Below, piece by piece: positions 46,810 through 56,060 of a DNA stretch of 64,000 nt. Below the pieces are notes generated by a model that searched no databases, had not been told where the DNA came from, and saw only the letters and a program-made list of their open reading frames with translations. The stretch comes from Nemania diffusa (taxonomy: Eukaryota > Ascomycota > Sordariomycetes > Xylariales > Xylariaceae). The stretch lies in assembly GCA_038501195.1 (NCBI GenBank), contig JBBPUQ010000004.1:3038001-3102000 (forward strand), in the 5' to 3' direction. The stretch's first letter is position 1. Each line of letters starts with the position of its first letter. Position numbers and translations under genes: made by a program.

Positions 46810-47486
46810 ATGAGGTTTGCACGGAAGGTTTTTAGATTACCCCCTGGTCCCCCATCTCGCATCATCGTCTTTCTCCCCGAGACTCCAGGCTTGCTAGAGC
46901 ACGGAAACCAGCTAGGACTACACTATTGCAGACCGGTCCATCTTGCTATTTCTATGGCGCTTATTGCATTTGGCAAACATCCAGATCATTACCCACAGAT
47001 CAGAGAAGAGTTGGTAGACGTCTTTGGGCATCGAGGCGTAAACGAGAGAGAGAAGGTTCTAGAGCGCATCAAGAGGTTTGGTGCGCCTAAGCGTGTTAAG
47101 ACAGCTGCGGGCCTTGTGCAGTGGTACCTAGAGGTAGGCAATGTGCATGTCTCTTGTAGCTCTTGCTAATGAGATAGGAACGATTTCCCGCCCCAGGATT
47201 TGTTTATCTGCCCCGAGGCTGGGATGATAGCGATGACGATGGCGACCTAAAGAGGAGCAATGACGAAGATGAAAACGCTAACGATGCTGGGCGCAAAAGC
47301 GAGACTAAAGATAACAAAAATGGCAGCAAGACAGACGATGATAATAGCGCCAGCAGCAGTCGTAGCCATGCGCATGTCTTACCCAAACGCTCGGCTGATC
47401 AGGCGCTCGGCCAGGACGAGGCCGGGTCCGCCGTGGGAAAGCGAGTTCGATCCATGTCATTCGGGACGAGTGCAACAGGCGCCTGA
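46810..47486 (+). CDS. Element-borne small protein with acidic tail, unknown
   Basis: Two exons (46810-47133 and 47178-47486) with a 44-nt intron that ends GCTAATGAGATAG encode 210 residues. The join reads LVQWYLE-ERFPAPGFVYLP. The first 120 residues look globular, with basic runs (MRFARKVFRLPPGPP, ERIKRFGAPKRVK). The rest is hydrophilic and rich in Asp, Asn, Ser and Lys (GWDDSDDDGDLK, KTDDDNSASSSRS), ending in a basic cluster, so a nuclear protein is possible. No family recognised. It points away from the zinc-finger gene and shares its promoter region. Confidence 0.6.
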
Positions 47487-47629
47487 CCAGGCGAGACCGA
47501 TGCGAAAACCACGGCCATCACAAGGGGCACTACAGACGTACATCTAAGGAAAAAGGGATGTGTTTTCTAGGAGAAGTAGAGACGCAGGTGCGGAGGACTG
47601 CCAGAGTCGTTGTGTTCAGGGTTAACAGT

Positions 47630-47845
47630 AGTTGTTGGTAACAGTGCCTATAGCTTGTTGTAGCTGGAGTGCGAAAAGGATTGATCCGCATAGCATACTA
47701 TTACACTAATCAAGAGATCAAGGCAGGTCACACACACCTTCAGCACACTGAGTCAGAAAATAACCCTGCAGATGGCTTGACCAAGCCTTTTGATCGTACC
47801 AAACATGCAAAGTTTATAAAGTTGTTAAGTCTTAGTGAGAGGTAA
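47630..47845 (+). mobile_element. Ty1/copia relic, RNase H end
   Basis: A short open stretch ends the way copia polyproteins do: IRIAYYYTNQEIKAG, HLQHTESENNPADGLTKP, then FDRTKHAKFIKLL and a stop at about 47843. Only the last 54 or so codons of the RNase H domain remain; the rest of the polyprotein is gone. The segment is nested in the large element. Confidence 0.8.
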
Positions 47846-48440
47846 CTGATCATGTTGTTGACAATGGCAAAAGGTCAGGGCGGGACTAGGTCCCTATCAC
47901 CACCTTGACCAAGCCTCTTGATCGCACCAAGTAAGGTAACTAATCATGTTATTAAAAAGGGCGGTTGTTAAGTCTCAGTAAGGTAACTAATTATATTGTT
48001 GAAAATGGCAAAAGGACAGGCCGGGACTAGGTCCCTATCACCACCTCACATGTCAGGTGGTCAACTGCCGAAGCACGTCCATCGACCGACAGCGGTGAGG
48101 AGAGAGGTCATCTCTGACTACTCATTTACGACTTTACCCCCTTAAGGATTTGCACCTTCCGATGTTTCAAGGGTCATCGTCTCCTATGAAGCCTCCAGTT
48201 GATTGAGGTATGGTTAGAGGGGTTAGTTAGTGGGGTTTTTACTTACCTGCTTATGTGATTGGTCCAATCCCTCCTCCTGGTGGGTCCTGGTGGGTCCTTG
48301 GTCCTAGGTCCTGGGTCCTGGTATGGCCATTCCTGGTCCGGGGTAGGATCGGCCACTATTAGGTCTTATATACCCCCTGTGGTGTTGAGGGGTCAAGATC
48401 ATTGTTGAAGACATCTTCATTTGTGTGTGAATTGCACCAA
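47846..48440 (+). repeat. Probable remains of a copia LTR and duplicated 3' flank
   Basis: Right after the copia stop, GGCAAAAGG..CAGG..GGGACTAGGTCCCTATCACCACC occurs twice (about 47866 and 48004), and the coding end LTKP.DRTK recurs in decayed form near 47908, so the 3' part is duplicated. A TATATA-like promoter box near 48365 fits an LTR. Exact LTR ends were not found. The same spacer motif GTGCCTATAGCTTGTTGT (47643) recurs as GTGCCTGCGGCTTATTGT at 48644. Confidence 0.5.
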
Positions 48441-48545
48441 AGGATGATGGTGATGGAAATGTCAGAAACGACGGTTTTTGAGAAAAGTGGGGCCACTCCT
48501 AGAGCTGTTCCGGTGCGCCTGACCAATTGAAATGCAAATACATTG

Positions 48546-48630
48546 GGCCAATGGTCTAGTGGTATAATTGCACACCTTTTAGTGGAGAAGGGTCAAGAAG
48601 CGTGTTCAATTCCCACGATTGTTTAATTTT
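48546..48630 (+). other. tRNA-like sequence (pseudogene or SINE head)
   Basis: TGGTCTAGTGGTATAATT matches a tRNA A box and D arm of the proline type, and GTGTTCAATTCCCAC matches the B box and T arm about 45 nt further on. The acceptor stem halves (GGGCCAA and the bases after the T arm) do not pair, so it is not a working tRNA. It may be a tRNA-derived SINE or a decayed copy. Confidence 0.5.
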
Positions 48631-49007
48631 ACGAGGGGCAACAGTGCCTGCGGCTTATTGTGGCTGGAATGCAAGGAGGATTGAGGCGGTCTGTGTGTTA
48701 CAATAGTAAAGTGTTTATTAAGTGGGAACTGGACCGAGCTCTGCGCTACTGGTTTTACCTGTGTACTTGCCCCTAGATACGCACACTACTAACAATTTCT
48801 CGATATCTAAAGATTGCTACCTGCGCTGAGTGACGAAGCTTGATAGCAATGACTAGCTAATGTTATCCCCTGCCTTTATCTGCTTTTATCTACCCTCTCC
48901 TGCCCTCCGTCGACCCCCACACACTCGCTTTGTTCCGAGCCTCGCTTCAGTACTGTAGGTAAGTGTGTCGTAGTATGCTCAACTTTCCTTAAGCTGACAG
49001 GTAACAG
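48631..49007. other. Spacer inside the element
   Basis: Holds the second copy of the segment seen at 46406-46505 and otherwise nothing recognisable. Confidence 0.55.
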
Positions 49008-50577
49008 CTATGTAAACCAGGTCTCGACAACTCTCCACGAAAAGCCGCTCTGTGAGATAGCTGCTAGCTTAGCCGTAGTAGGGTCAGATTTGTTGCTGCG
49101 AGTCGTTTCCAAGTACGACTCCCACAACGCAGCGGTTCGCCGTACTTCCCTTATCCTCTCTTCCTCGCTACGGTCAGCGTGCTTTGCCCAAACATGGCCC
49201 CACAGGCTAGCAACCCTGCCAAAACCCTTGATACGGCTGCACAGCTGGCAGGCGAGGGCTGGGCGGCGGGGACCGCTTTGCCTTTGCGTGACCAGGTCGA
49301 GAGGTTCCGCCCGGACAGCCTCTAGCGACGAGGGGAGCTGGTTTTCGAATGTCGGATACCGGTGCCACGGAGGCCGGGCAGGGGGCGCCTGGCGGAGCCC
49401 GTGTGCCTGCCTAAAAATAGATACCTGGATGGTGCATGCTTCGAACATGGTGAGCGAGGCGTGCTACGTGGCTACCGTTAGCAAAGCGGCGGCAGAGCGC
49501 GGGGGCGCGACGGCCTACCTGCATCAGGCATGGTGGGTTATGGAGGTGACACTCTGGCGGGATGTCTCTGCCATGGGTCCGCAGGAATGATGCACGCTCC
49601 CGGCACACTTGGCGGTGGATGTTGCACGAAGCCGGCTCGTACACGAGGTGAGACGGGTTTACACAGAGCGGGTTGTGGCACCTGTGTGAGCCATCTTGCC
49701 GCTGGTATGGGCCAGATTCGAGGAAGGCGTCGAGCTGGGCTCCGGTCCGCGGCCAGTCCTTGAACCACGCGATCGCGCGCGCCAGGGTGGTCATGTGGTC
49801 GTCGTGCCTGTACATCTGCGGGCTACGTTAGCGTCGACCCCGGCAAGAGTAGTGCGTTGCCCCGGCACTTACTGCACGGCTGGAGCTGGCGAGGGCGCAG
49901 TTCTCGAACTTCAGTAGGCTAGCGAGAGCCTCTGGCTCGAGCGCCCGCCAATCCTCGGGCCAGACGACGCATGTGCCTGAGTGGGACGTGCCCAGCCCCC
50001 ACGATGCCATCAGCCGAGACACGTGGCCTTCTAGGTGGTCCTTCCCGCCCTGGGACAGCCACCGAATGCCCCTGATCTGGCCCGGATACTTCTTGGAGAC
50101 GACCGCTTCGTACGCCGGCATGACGTCTCGGAAGCGGGCGCGCCCCAGGAGCCCCTCAACCCCCAGGTAGTCTGCGTCGCGCGGGTCTCTTGCGCGGGTC
50201 ACCCGCCCCGGGTCCGGGAAAAGCGCCGATAGCGCCGGCAGTGCTGCCGCATGGGTTGCGAGTGTCTCTGGCACCCAGGGGCTCAGCGGAGGTAGAAATA
50301 CGCCGGGAGGGGTGCCGACGTCGATGCCGACGTCGACCGCTGCTACGCCCGACGACTGAGTCTTGTTAGTGCGGCTTCTGAAGGCTAGGGCCGGTGGCTA
50401 TACCTGGATGACGAACGTCGACGCCTTGCCGCGCTTGTTCTGCCCATGTTGCTCTCGGACGTGCCGCAGCAGATTAGCCGCTCTCGTGAAATTCAGGCCA
50501 CAAGGGGTGCCTCCGACCATCGTACTGCACGTATGTTGGCGGCCCGGCCTGCGGTGCTTCCAGATCTGTACACTCAT
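49008..50577 (-). CDS. Element-borne His-Me finger (I-PpoI-like) nuclease candidate with C2H2 fingers
   Basis: Four exons (50404-50577, 49873-50361, 49519-49815, 49008-49463) encode 471 residues. All joins are in phase 0, and the introns (42, 57 and 55 nt) each hold CTAAC. A C2H2-like finger opens the protein (C17, C26, H39, H44, in CSTMVGGTPCGLNFTRAANL). Around residues 265-292 HRCHNPLCVNPSHLVYEP, then N..R..C, resembles the zinc-binding loop and catalytic His-Me region of the I-PpoI homing endonucleases (SHxCHNxxCxNPxHLxxE....NxxR..C). Near 392-415 lies another finger, CQLCSRIKGFGRVASLWGHV..KH. The family call rests on the motif. A DNA-cutting role in moving or spreading the element is a reasonable guess. 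The ATG at 50577 follows an in-frame stop. Confidence 0.75.
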
Positions 50578-52543
50578 CTCGGCGGTCGAGAGCAGGGGGG
50601 ATAAGGTATGCGACTAGGTAAATAGGAGTAGTGACACCTTTAAGGAGGGAGCTATGTCGTAAAGAACGGCTAGTACTGGAGAAAGGGCGACCGAGGGACG
50701 ACTAACCCCTTTTACTAAGGCCTGCTGCTTCCCTGCTATGCCTTTTCTTTGTTTATTATTACTGGATCACGATACTAAACACTTCTGCTCTAGGAGTAAG
50801 ATGCGAAACATATCAGATGACGTGGGTGATTCTCTTGACCTCTAGCAGCAGAGCTAGTCCAATACTACCCGGTCATCTTAAAAACAACAACAAGCTAGAC
50901 ACGCTCTACCAGCCGTCCTAAACAACGTAAAAAGTGATGACGACTGGGCCGGCAGCAGCCTCTGCTCAAGACTCACAATACGAGCGTTGTCCAGGGCCCC
51001 TTTGTCCCTAGCTCTTCTAGCTCATCGCCAGTGCGTTTTTATACCTTGAAGCGGCGGCTTAAGTTATAGAAAGACCGTTAGAGCTCGTGGCCCATTTACC
51101 ACGGCCATCTTATACCAGAAAAAAAGCCGCGGCCTATGGCCCGTCACCATGCTGCACGGAAAGATAGGCCGGGCATAAGCACACCGCAACATATCACTTA
51201 TCTAAATCCACACCATTGCTACTAGTCAGAACCCCAGATGACAAATCGCAATACGGCATCTTTTGCTCCCCGCAAAGCCCTAGATGACGGAAACCACTTG
51301 CGTCAGCTAGACGAGCGAGCGCTATCGCCCTGTTGTCTGCCCCCTATTTCCTACTACATGAGCTCACGGGAGGAGAGTGGGCGCTGAGACAGGCGCAACA
51401 GACACAAGCCGCCCCCTCTGGTTCAAGCATATACGGCCTGATCAACCGATATATTGCGTGATCCAGGAGGCTTTCAGCGTGCCGATCCACCCTACTTTGC
51501 CGGTTCGGCCTTGGTTGAGACCTTATGAGCTACGAGTTTGGTGACTGTCATCCCCACTGATGACACGCGCCAGTCGGCGGCGCTCTCCCCCCTTCGCAAC
51601 AAACCCGTGAGCCCCTGGATGTCAGTTTCTACTAGCCTGTACGCGGGGCCTCGTCAGCCGTCCCAGTGCTTGACACGTCGATACGAAACCGACGCACAAC
51701 TGCATGCATATCCCAACACAGAGCAGAGCAACACCCGTGAGCCCCTGGATGTCAGTTTCCACCAGCCTGTACGCGGGGCCTCGTCAGCCGTCTCAGTGCT
51801 TGACACGTCAATACGAAACCGACGCACAACTGTATGTGCAAGACTACTCTAGTTTCCGGAAAGTTGAACGAGCCGGGGGGAGACCAAACAGAAGGTCTAA
51901 GAGGATGACATCCCATAGTTATTATGACGTAGCAGAAGGGTCGTGGGCAAGTCACGAGGCGTCCTGGTCTGGCCAGCCAGGACGCCGTCTCAGTGCTTGA
52001 CGCGTCAATACGAAACCGGCGCACAACTGAAAAGTTGAGGGAGCCCGGGGAGATTAAACAGAAGGTTTAAGAGGATGACATCTCATAGTATTATGACGTA
52101 GAAGAAGGGTCGTGGGCAAGTCACGAGGCGTCCTGGTCTGGCCAGCCAGGACGCCGTCTCAGTGCTTGACGCGTCAATACGAAACCGGCGCACAACTGAA
52201 AAGTTGAGGGAGCCCGGGGGAGATTAAACAGAAGGTTTAAGAGGATGACATCTCATAGTATTATGACGTAGAAGAAGGGTCGTGGGCAAGTCACGAGGCG
52301 TCTTGGTCTGGCCAGCCAGGACAGCCTCACGGCTCGCCTACGATACCGCGAACTCTTAGCCTGGCCAGCTAGATATTGCTTAATAAACCATGTTACTACT
52401 ACAGAAACTGCATTACCCTTTAATACTAAGCGGTCTCGGGTGCCCGCATACGTAAAGATGTAAACTGTGTTTCGTAAAATGCCCAAGACATTGCTGATCT
52501 AAAACGTCCGCGCTATCGCTACCGGACAAAGACGAGGCGATCC
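50578..52543. other. Element spacer with tandem repeats
   Basis: About 2 kb. 50600-51530 shows no clear gene; a 49-codon frame at 51239 (MTNRNTASFAPRKALDDG) might be an exon, without support. The repeats from 51556 on are listed apart. Confidence 0.5.
51558..52322. repeat. Tandem repeat array, about 169-bp unit
   Basis: Two near-identical 169-170-bp units start at GCCGTCTCAGTGCTTGACGC (51984 and 52153) and end GGCCAGCCAGGAC. They are preceded by diverged copies (from about 51601 and 51731) that share CCCGTGAGCCCCTGGATGTC and GTACGCGGGGCCTCGTCAGC. Each full unit carries GAGGATGACATC, TATTATGACGTAG and GGTCGTGGGCAAGTCACGAG. It lies upstream of the five-gene + strand group and does not code. 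Confidence 0.88.
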
Positions 52544-53542
52544 ATGCGGGCAGAGCAATCGCCTGTTCCCCTCCGTGGTGATCGCCCGGCCTCCTTCATA
52601 CCCTATAAGCATCTGCTCCGGCCGCTGAGCAGCCCGCCTCTTAGGTCCCCACCTAAGGTTCGACCCTACCAAGGAACCCTGCCGCAGAACCCTGCCACGA
52701 TAATGTGTCCCTCTGACCCCCCCGACGTAAGTGAGCCTCGGCAACCGTCCCCTGTCCCGTCACCGCGCCGAGACTGATGAGCAGCGCTGCAGGTGGTGTG
52801 TGGACGGCCTCTCGCCTTGGTTGCCACCAGGATCTGGTTCAGCCCGAAATGCAAGATCAAGAAGTCAGCCTGGCTAGCTTCTACTAAGGCCCAGATGCAG
52901 TCCGTCAGAACATGGCTCATGGACCAGCTGCTGCTTCAGATGTACGGGCCAGGCCGTAGCGACGAATACCGCCGCATAGTTGCTACCAAAGTAGGAAATA
53001 GCCTTCATTCCGAGCTGAGCCAGCTTGTCAAGGAAGGAGTGGTTGGAGCTAAGATGGCGCGGAACGGGTATGAGATAGTGTGGCCTGATTGGACAGAGGC
53101 CTGGTCTCAGCCATATTGGAACGGCAACAAGTCTGAGGAGGCGTCTAGGGCGGTTATGGAAACAACGCGTATTCCTCGACCTATTACACCTAGCCCTGCG
53201 GGTGATCGACCTGTGTTTCCGCCACTGGCCGTGCTGCGGGATGAGAGCGGTCGACCCGGGGCCGCCGCTCGGGATAAGACGTACCTTTTTGAAAGGCTGC
53301 GACAGTTAGCAGATCAAAAGGGCCGGATCAATAATGATCTGGCTAGCTGTGAGCACGAGACTCGCTTGTTAGAGGCCAGGGTTTGGAGTGAGTTGGGTGG
53401 TCAGGATGCTACGGTGCCAGGTGTGTGCTCGACGCTTGTAGCTAGCATCATCGGTAGCGGTCTGTACGAGAGGATGCTGGAGATGGAGAGTCAGAGGGAC
53501 CAGCTTGACACTCAGATGCTACAAGCATTAAAAGAGATATGA
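52544..53542 (+). CDS. Element-borne protein, unknown (gene 1 of the + strand group)
   Basis: Two exons, 52544-52726 and 52793-53542, with a GTAAGT...GCTGCAG intron, give about 310 residues; a start at the later in-frame ATG (52703) would give about 257. The second exon alone has only a GTG, so the upstream exon is needed. The first part is Pro-rich. The core, WLMDQLLLQMYGPGRSDEY and KMARNGYEIVWPDWTEAW, looks globular. The last 100 residues are likely helical or coiled coil (RLRQLADQKGRINNDLASCE, MLEMESQRDQLDTQM). No family recognised. It is followed after 300 bases by the J-like gene in the same direction. Confidence 0.6.
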
Positions 53543-53840
53543 GACAACGGGACAACAGCCCCAAGGAATAAAGTGGTTTTTATGTATCACGCTGGATCAA
53601 GAAAACCTTTTGACTCAGTTCTGTAACCTTAGTAAAAAAGCTTCCGACTCGGTTTTGAGACTACATCACACATTCCCGTCACCAGTTCAATCAAAGCACA
53701 TTTAAAGATATAAACTATTTACACCATCTTTTTTATTGTTATCTTAAAATCACAAGCCTTTCTATTGCCACCTTAGCAGAAGCATTATTCTACTCTTATT
53801 TCACCACAATACTATTACCATCACTTCATCAGATACTACA

Positions 53841-54286
53841 ATGCACTTGCCTGCCCCTAGCCTAATCATCACCTTGGTTGTCGCCATCGTTGCATCTATT
53901 CTAGGCTACTCGCAGTGGCCGACTTCCGATGGTAAGTATTCGATTCTAGCGCACCTACTATAGCTCCTGCTAACGTAGTACGTCTTATAATAGAGGTTTA
54001 TCTCCGCCATATCCACAACGACGTCACCCTATCAGTTCAAAACCCGAATGCGGACCTGTACTCCTACCTTGGGTTGCAGCAAGAAGCCTCTGCGGAAACG
54101 ATCTACGAAGCCTACAAGGACATGTATCTCCGCCTCGTGATGGACAAGGCGTCGACGGCAGACATAAGTCTGCTAAGTGGTGTGGTTACTGTTTTAACAT
54201 CTCCCCAGCTTAGGGACAGGTACAACCGGATGCTGCGTGAAAAAGGACAGATGTTGGACCTTAATTTTGGACAAAGGACCAGATAA
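53841..54286 (+). CDS. Membrane-anchored J-like protein lacking HPD
   Basis: Two exons (53841-53931, 53994-54286) with a 62-nt intron encode 127 residues. An N-terminal hydrophobic anchor (LIITLVVAIVASILGY) is followed by a segment shaped like a DnaJ J domain: ADLYSYLGLQQEASAETIYE (compare DYYKVLGV...EIKKAYR), a second helix, then LLSGVVTVLTSPQLRDRYNR (compare A..VLSDP..R..YD). The HPD tripeptide that switches on Hsp70 is missing; VMD stands at that place. So it may be a J-like protein that does not stimulate Hsp70. It is gene 2 of the + strand group. Family call from pattern only. Confidence 0.65.
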
Positions 54287-54641
54287 GGGGGAGGGGCGTG
54301 ATAGGCCGTCGCGTTAGCTGCGGCGAGAACGTGTATACTCTGCGGAATACACGTACTATATCAGATTCCCTAATAGCTGTGAACGCAATATCCGCCTCCC
54401 TCATCAGATCATAACCCTGCGCTTCTGATGACAAGTTGCGGACTAGTAGCCGTGGGCACGTATTTGCAGAAGCTTGATATGTGATCAATATTAAATTATT
54501 TCGGCAATAGGCAGTGTAGTAGTTGGCAGAGTCTTTCGTGTTATATATACATCTTCTTTTTACTCTGCTTGTTTTTTGCGCTTACACTTTGCTCATTACG
54601 CTTTTCTAAAGTGTTTGCTTACTATTTTTAACGAACTAAAG

Positions 54642-55916
54642 ATGCCAGTCAACGAGCAAATTCGGCGAAGAAATCTGATGGATGAGTTACGTGAACATCA
54701 ATTATGGAACTCCGGATATGACGCTGGCCTGGCGGAACGGGATACGTCGACTCCCAGTCACGGCACCGGCCCCTCAGTCACGGCACCAAACCTCTTCTGC
54801 AATATGACTCGGCCAGGTCTTAAGGTTCTTCTTCTCTTTGGTGCCTGTTTAATTGGTTATTATATAACTACATGGATGTATCCATCTAATTCGATGTACC
54901 AAATCACGTTGAACCCTATGGTGAATAAGAAGCTGCATCTGGACGTTGCACCCCCGGGCTTCTTCCGTAATGATGACACGCGCCAGTCGCCGGCACTCTC
55001 CCCCCTTCGCAACAACCTAGCTTTTTCCGCGGGCGTCCTGCGATCGGCCTGCGCAGCTGCCTCAGACCCCATGTCCCCCCATATCGGAGATAGCTATCGG
55101 GAGATAGCGGAAGCCATTCGACTTGTCCTAGAAACCGGTCATACCCGCCTCCGGCGCTTGTCTAACGCTCAACGCAAAGAGGTCGCCGCCTTAAGCATGA
55201 TCATAAAGGAAACTAGCCAGTTGCTTGAGACACGGTGCGGTGAAGACACTCGCTACCGCATTGTCGGCTGGATCTGGCCTAGACACGGATGCACCGACAT
55301 GTCTGCATTGGCGACCACGGACCAGATGTTAGAGCTGAAGGGCAAGCTGATAGGCCTCGCTTCGGGCAAGCCGCCTTTATCGACCTTTATAAGCCTTAAT
55401 GATGAAATTGCTACGTCTCTGCAGGAGATTGACTCTAGGCTAGAAACTGTGGGGCTCGCAGTTAGCCGCAGCTTTACCTGTGTCTCGCTAGGTTTAACCT
55501 TTAAGGATTACATTCGCTACTTTACCGAGTTCACCATCTTCGACAGCTTTCCAGTGCTCGGCCGCCTGTTCCGGTGGCCTAGGCTCTGGAGCTGGATTAC
55601 TGGTACCGACGATATGGCTATCCGGTTTCTGGCTCGCAGTGTGATAGGTCATACGCTTAGCGTGCGCGAAGACGTCGCTGCGGCGCGGGCCAGGTGCGAC
55701 GAGTGGACAAAGGCCTTTGCGGCGAGAGGAAAGACTTCGCCTGGAGACGAGTTGAATCTCCAGGGAATCGGCGCGGGCGGCCAGGGGCTGGTGGACGCCC
55801 TGCGTAGCATATTGGACGCGGCGCAGAAGATCAAGCGCCAGCGGGATATGGAGGAGCGCATGGCCTGGCGATACCTGGGTCCTTTGTTTAGCAGCAGAGA
55901 CACCGTCCCTGCCTGA
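54642..55916 (+). CDS. Single-pass membrane protein, unknown (gene 3 of the + strand group)
   Basis: One exon, 424 residues from ATG at 54642 (MPVNEQIRRRNLMDEL); the frame before it has only TTG. A short cytosolic head is followed by one membrane span near residues 60-80 (VLLLFGACLIGYYITTWMYP). The rest is mostly helical, with EAIRLVLETGHTRLRRLS, SRLETVGLAVSRSF and RSILDAAQKIKRQRDMEERM. No known domain. Bases 54971-55014 within it match 51558-51601 in the tandem-repeat region with two differences. With the J-like anchor protein next door, a membrane-linked job is suggested. Confidence 0.68.
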   Translation: MPVNEQIRRRNLMDELREHQLWNSGYDAGLAERDTSTPSHGTGPSVTAPNLFCNMTRPGLKVLLLFGACLIGYYITTWMYPSNSMYQITLNPMVNKKLHLDVAPPGFFRNDDTRQSPALSPLRNNLAFSAGVLRSACAAASDPMSPHIGDSYREIAEAIRLVLETGHTRLRRLSNAQRKEVAALSMIIKETSQLLETRCGEDTRYRIVGWIWPRHGCTDMSALATTDQMLELKGKLIGLASGKPPLSTFISLNDEIATSLQEIDSRLETVGLAVSRSFTCVSLGLTFKDYIRYFTEFTIFDSFPVLGRLFRWPRLWSWITGTDDMAIRFLARSVIGHTLSVREDVAAARARCDEWTKAFAARGKTSPGDELNLQGIGAGGQGLVDALRSILDAAQKIKRQRDMEERMAWRYLGPLFSSRDTVPA

Positions 55917-56060
55917 TATGCGTGGCTGTTCAATATGCGTGGCTGTTTGAGGATGACGTGTCGGGCGTAGCAGGAGACTTTTGAAGTGTTGCAAAATGTT
56001 GCGACATCTAGGTGCCATACTTGATATACGTAGCTGTCTTGGTATATAGATAAAAATAGT

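Noticed and set aside
48546..48630. A functional tRNA gene
   Set aside because: A and B boxes look right but the acceptor stem does not pair and the anticodon arm is poor.
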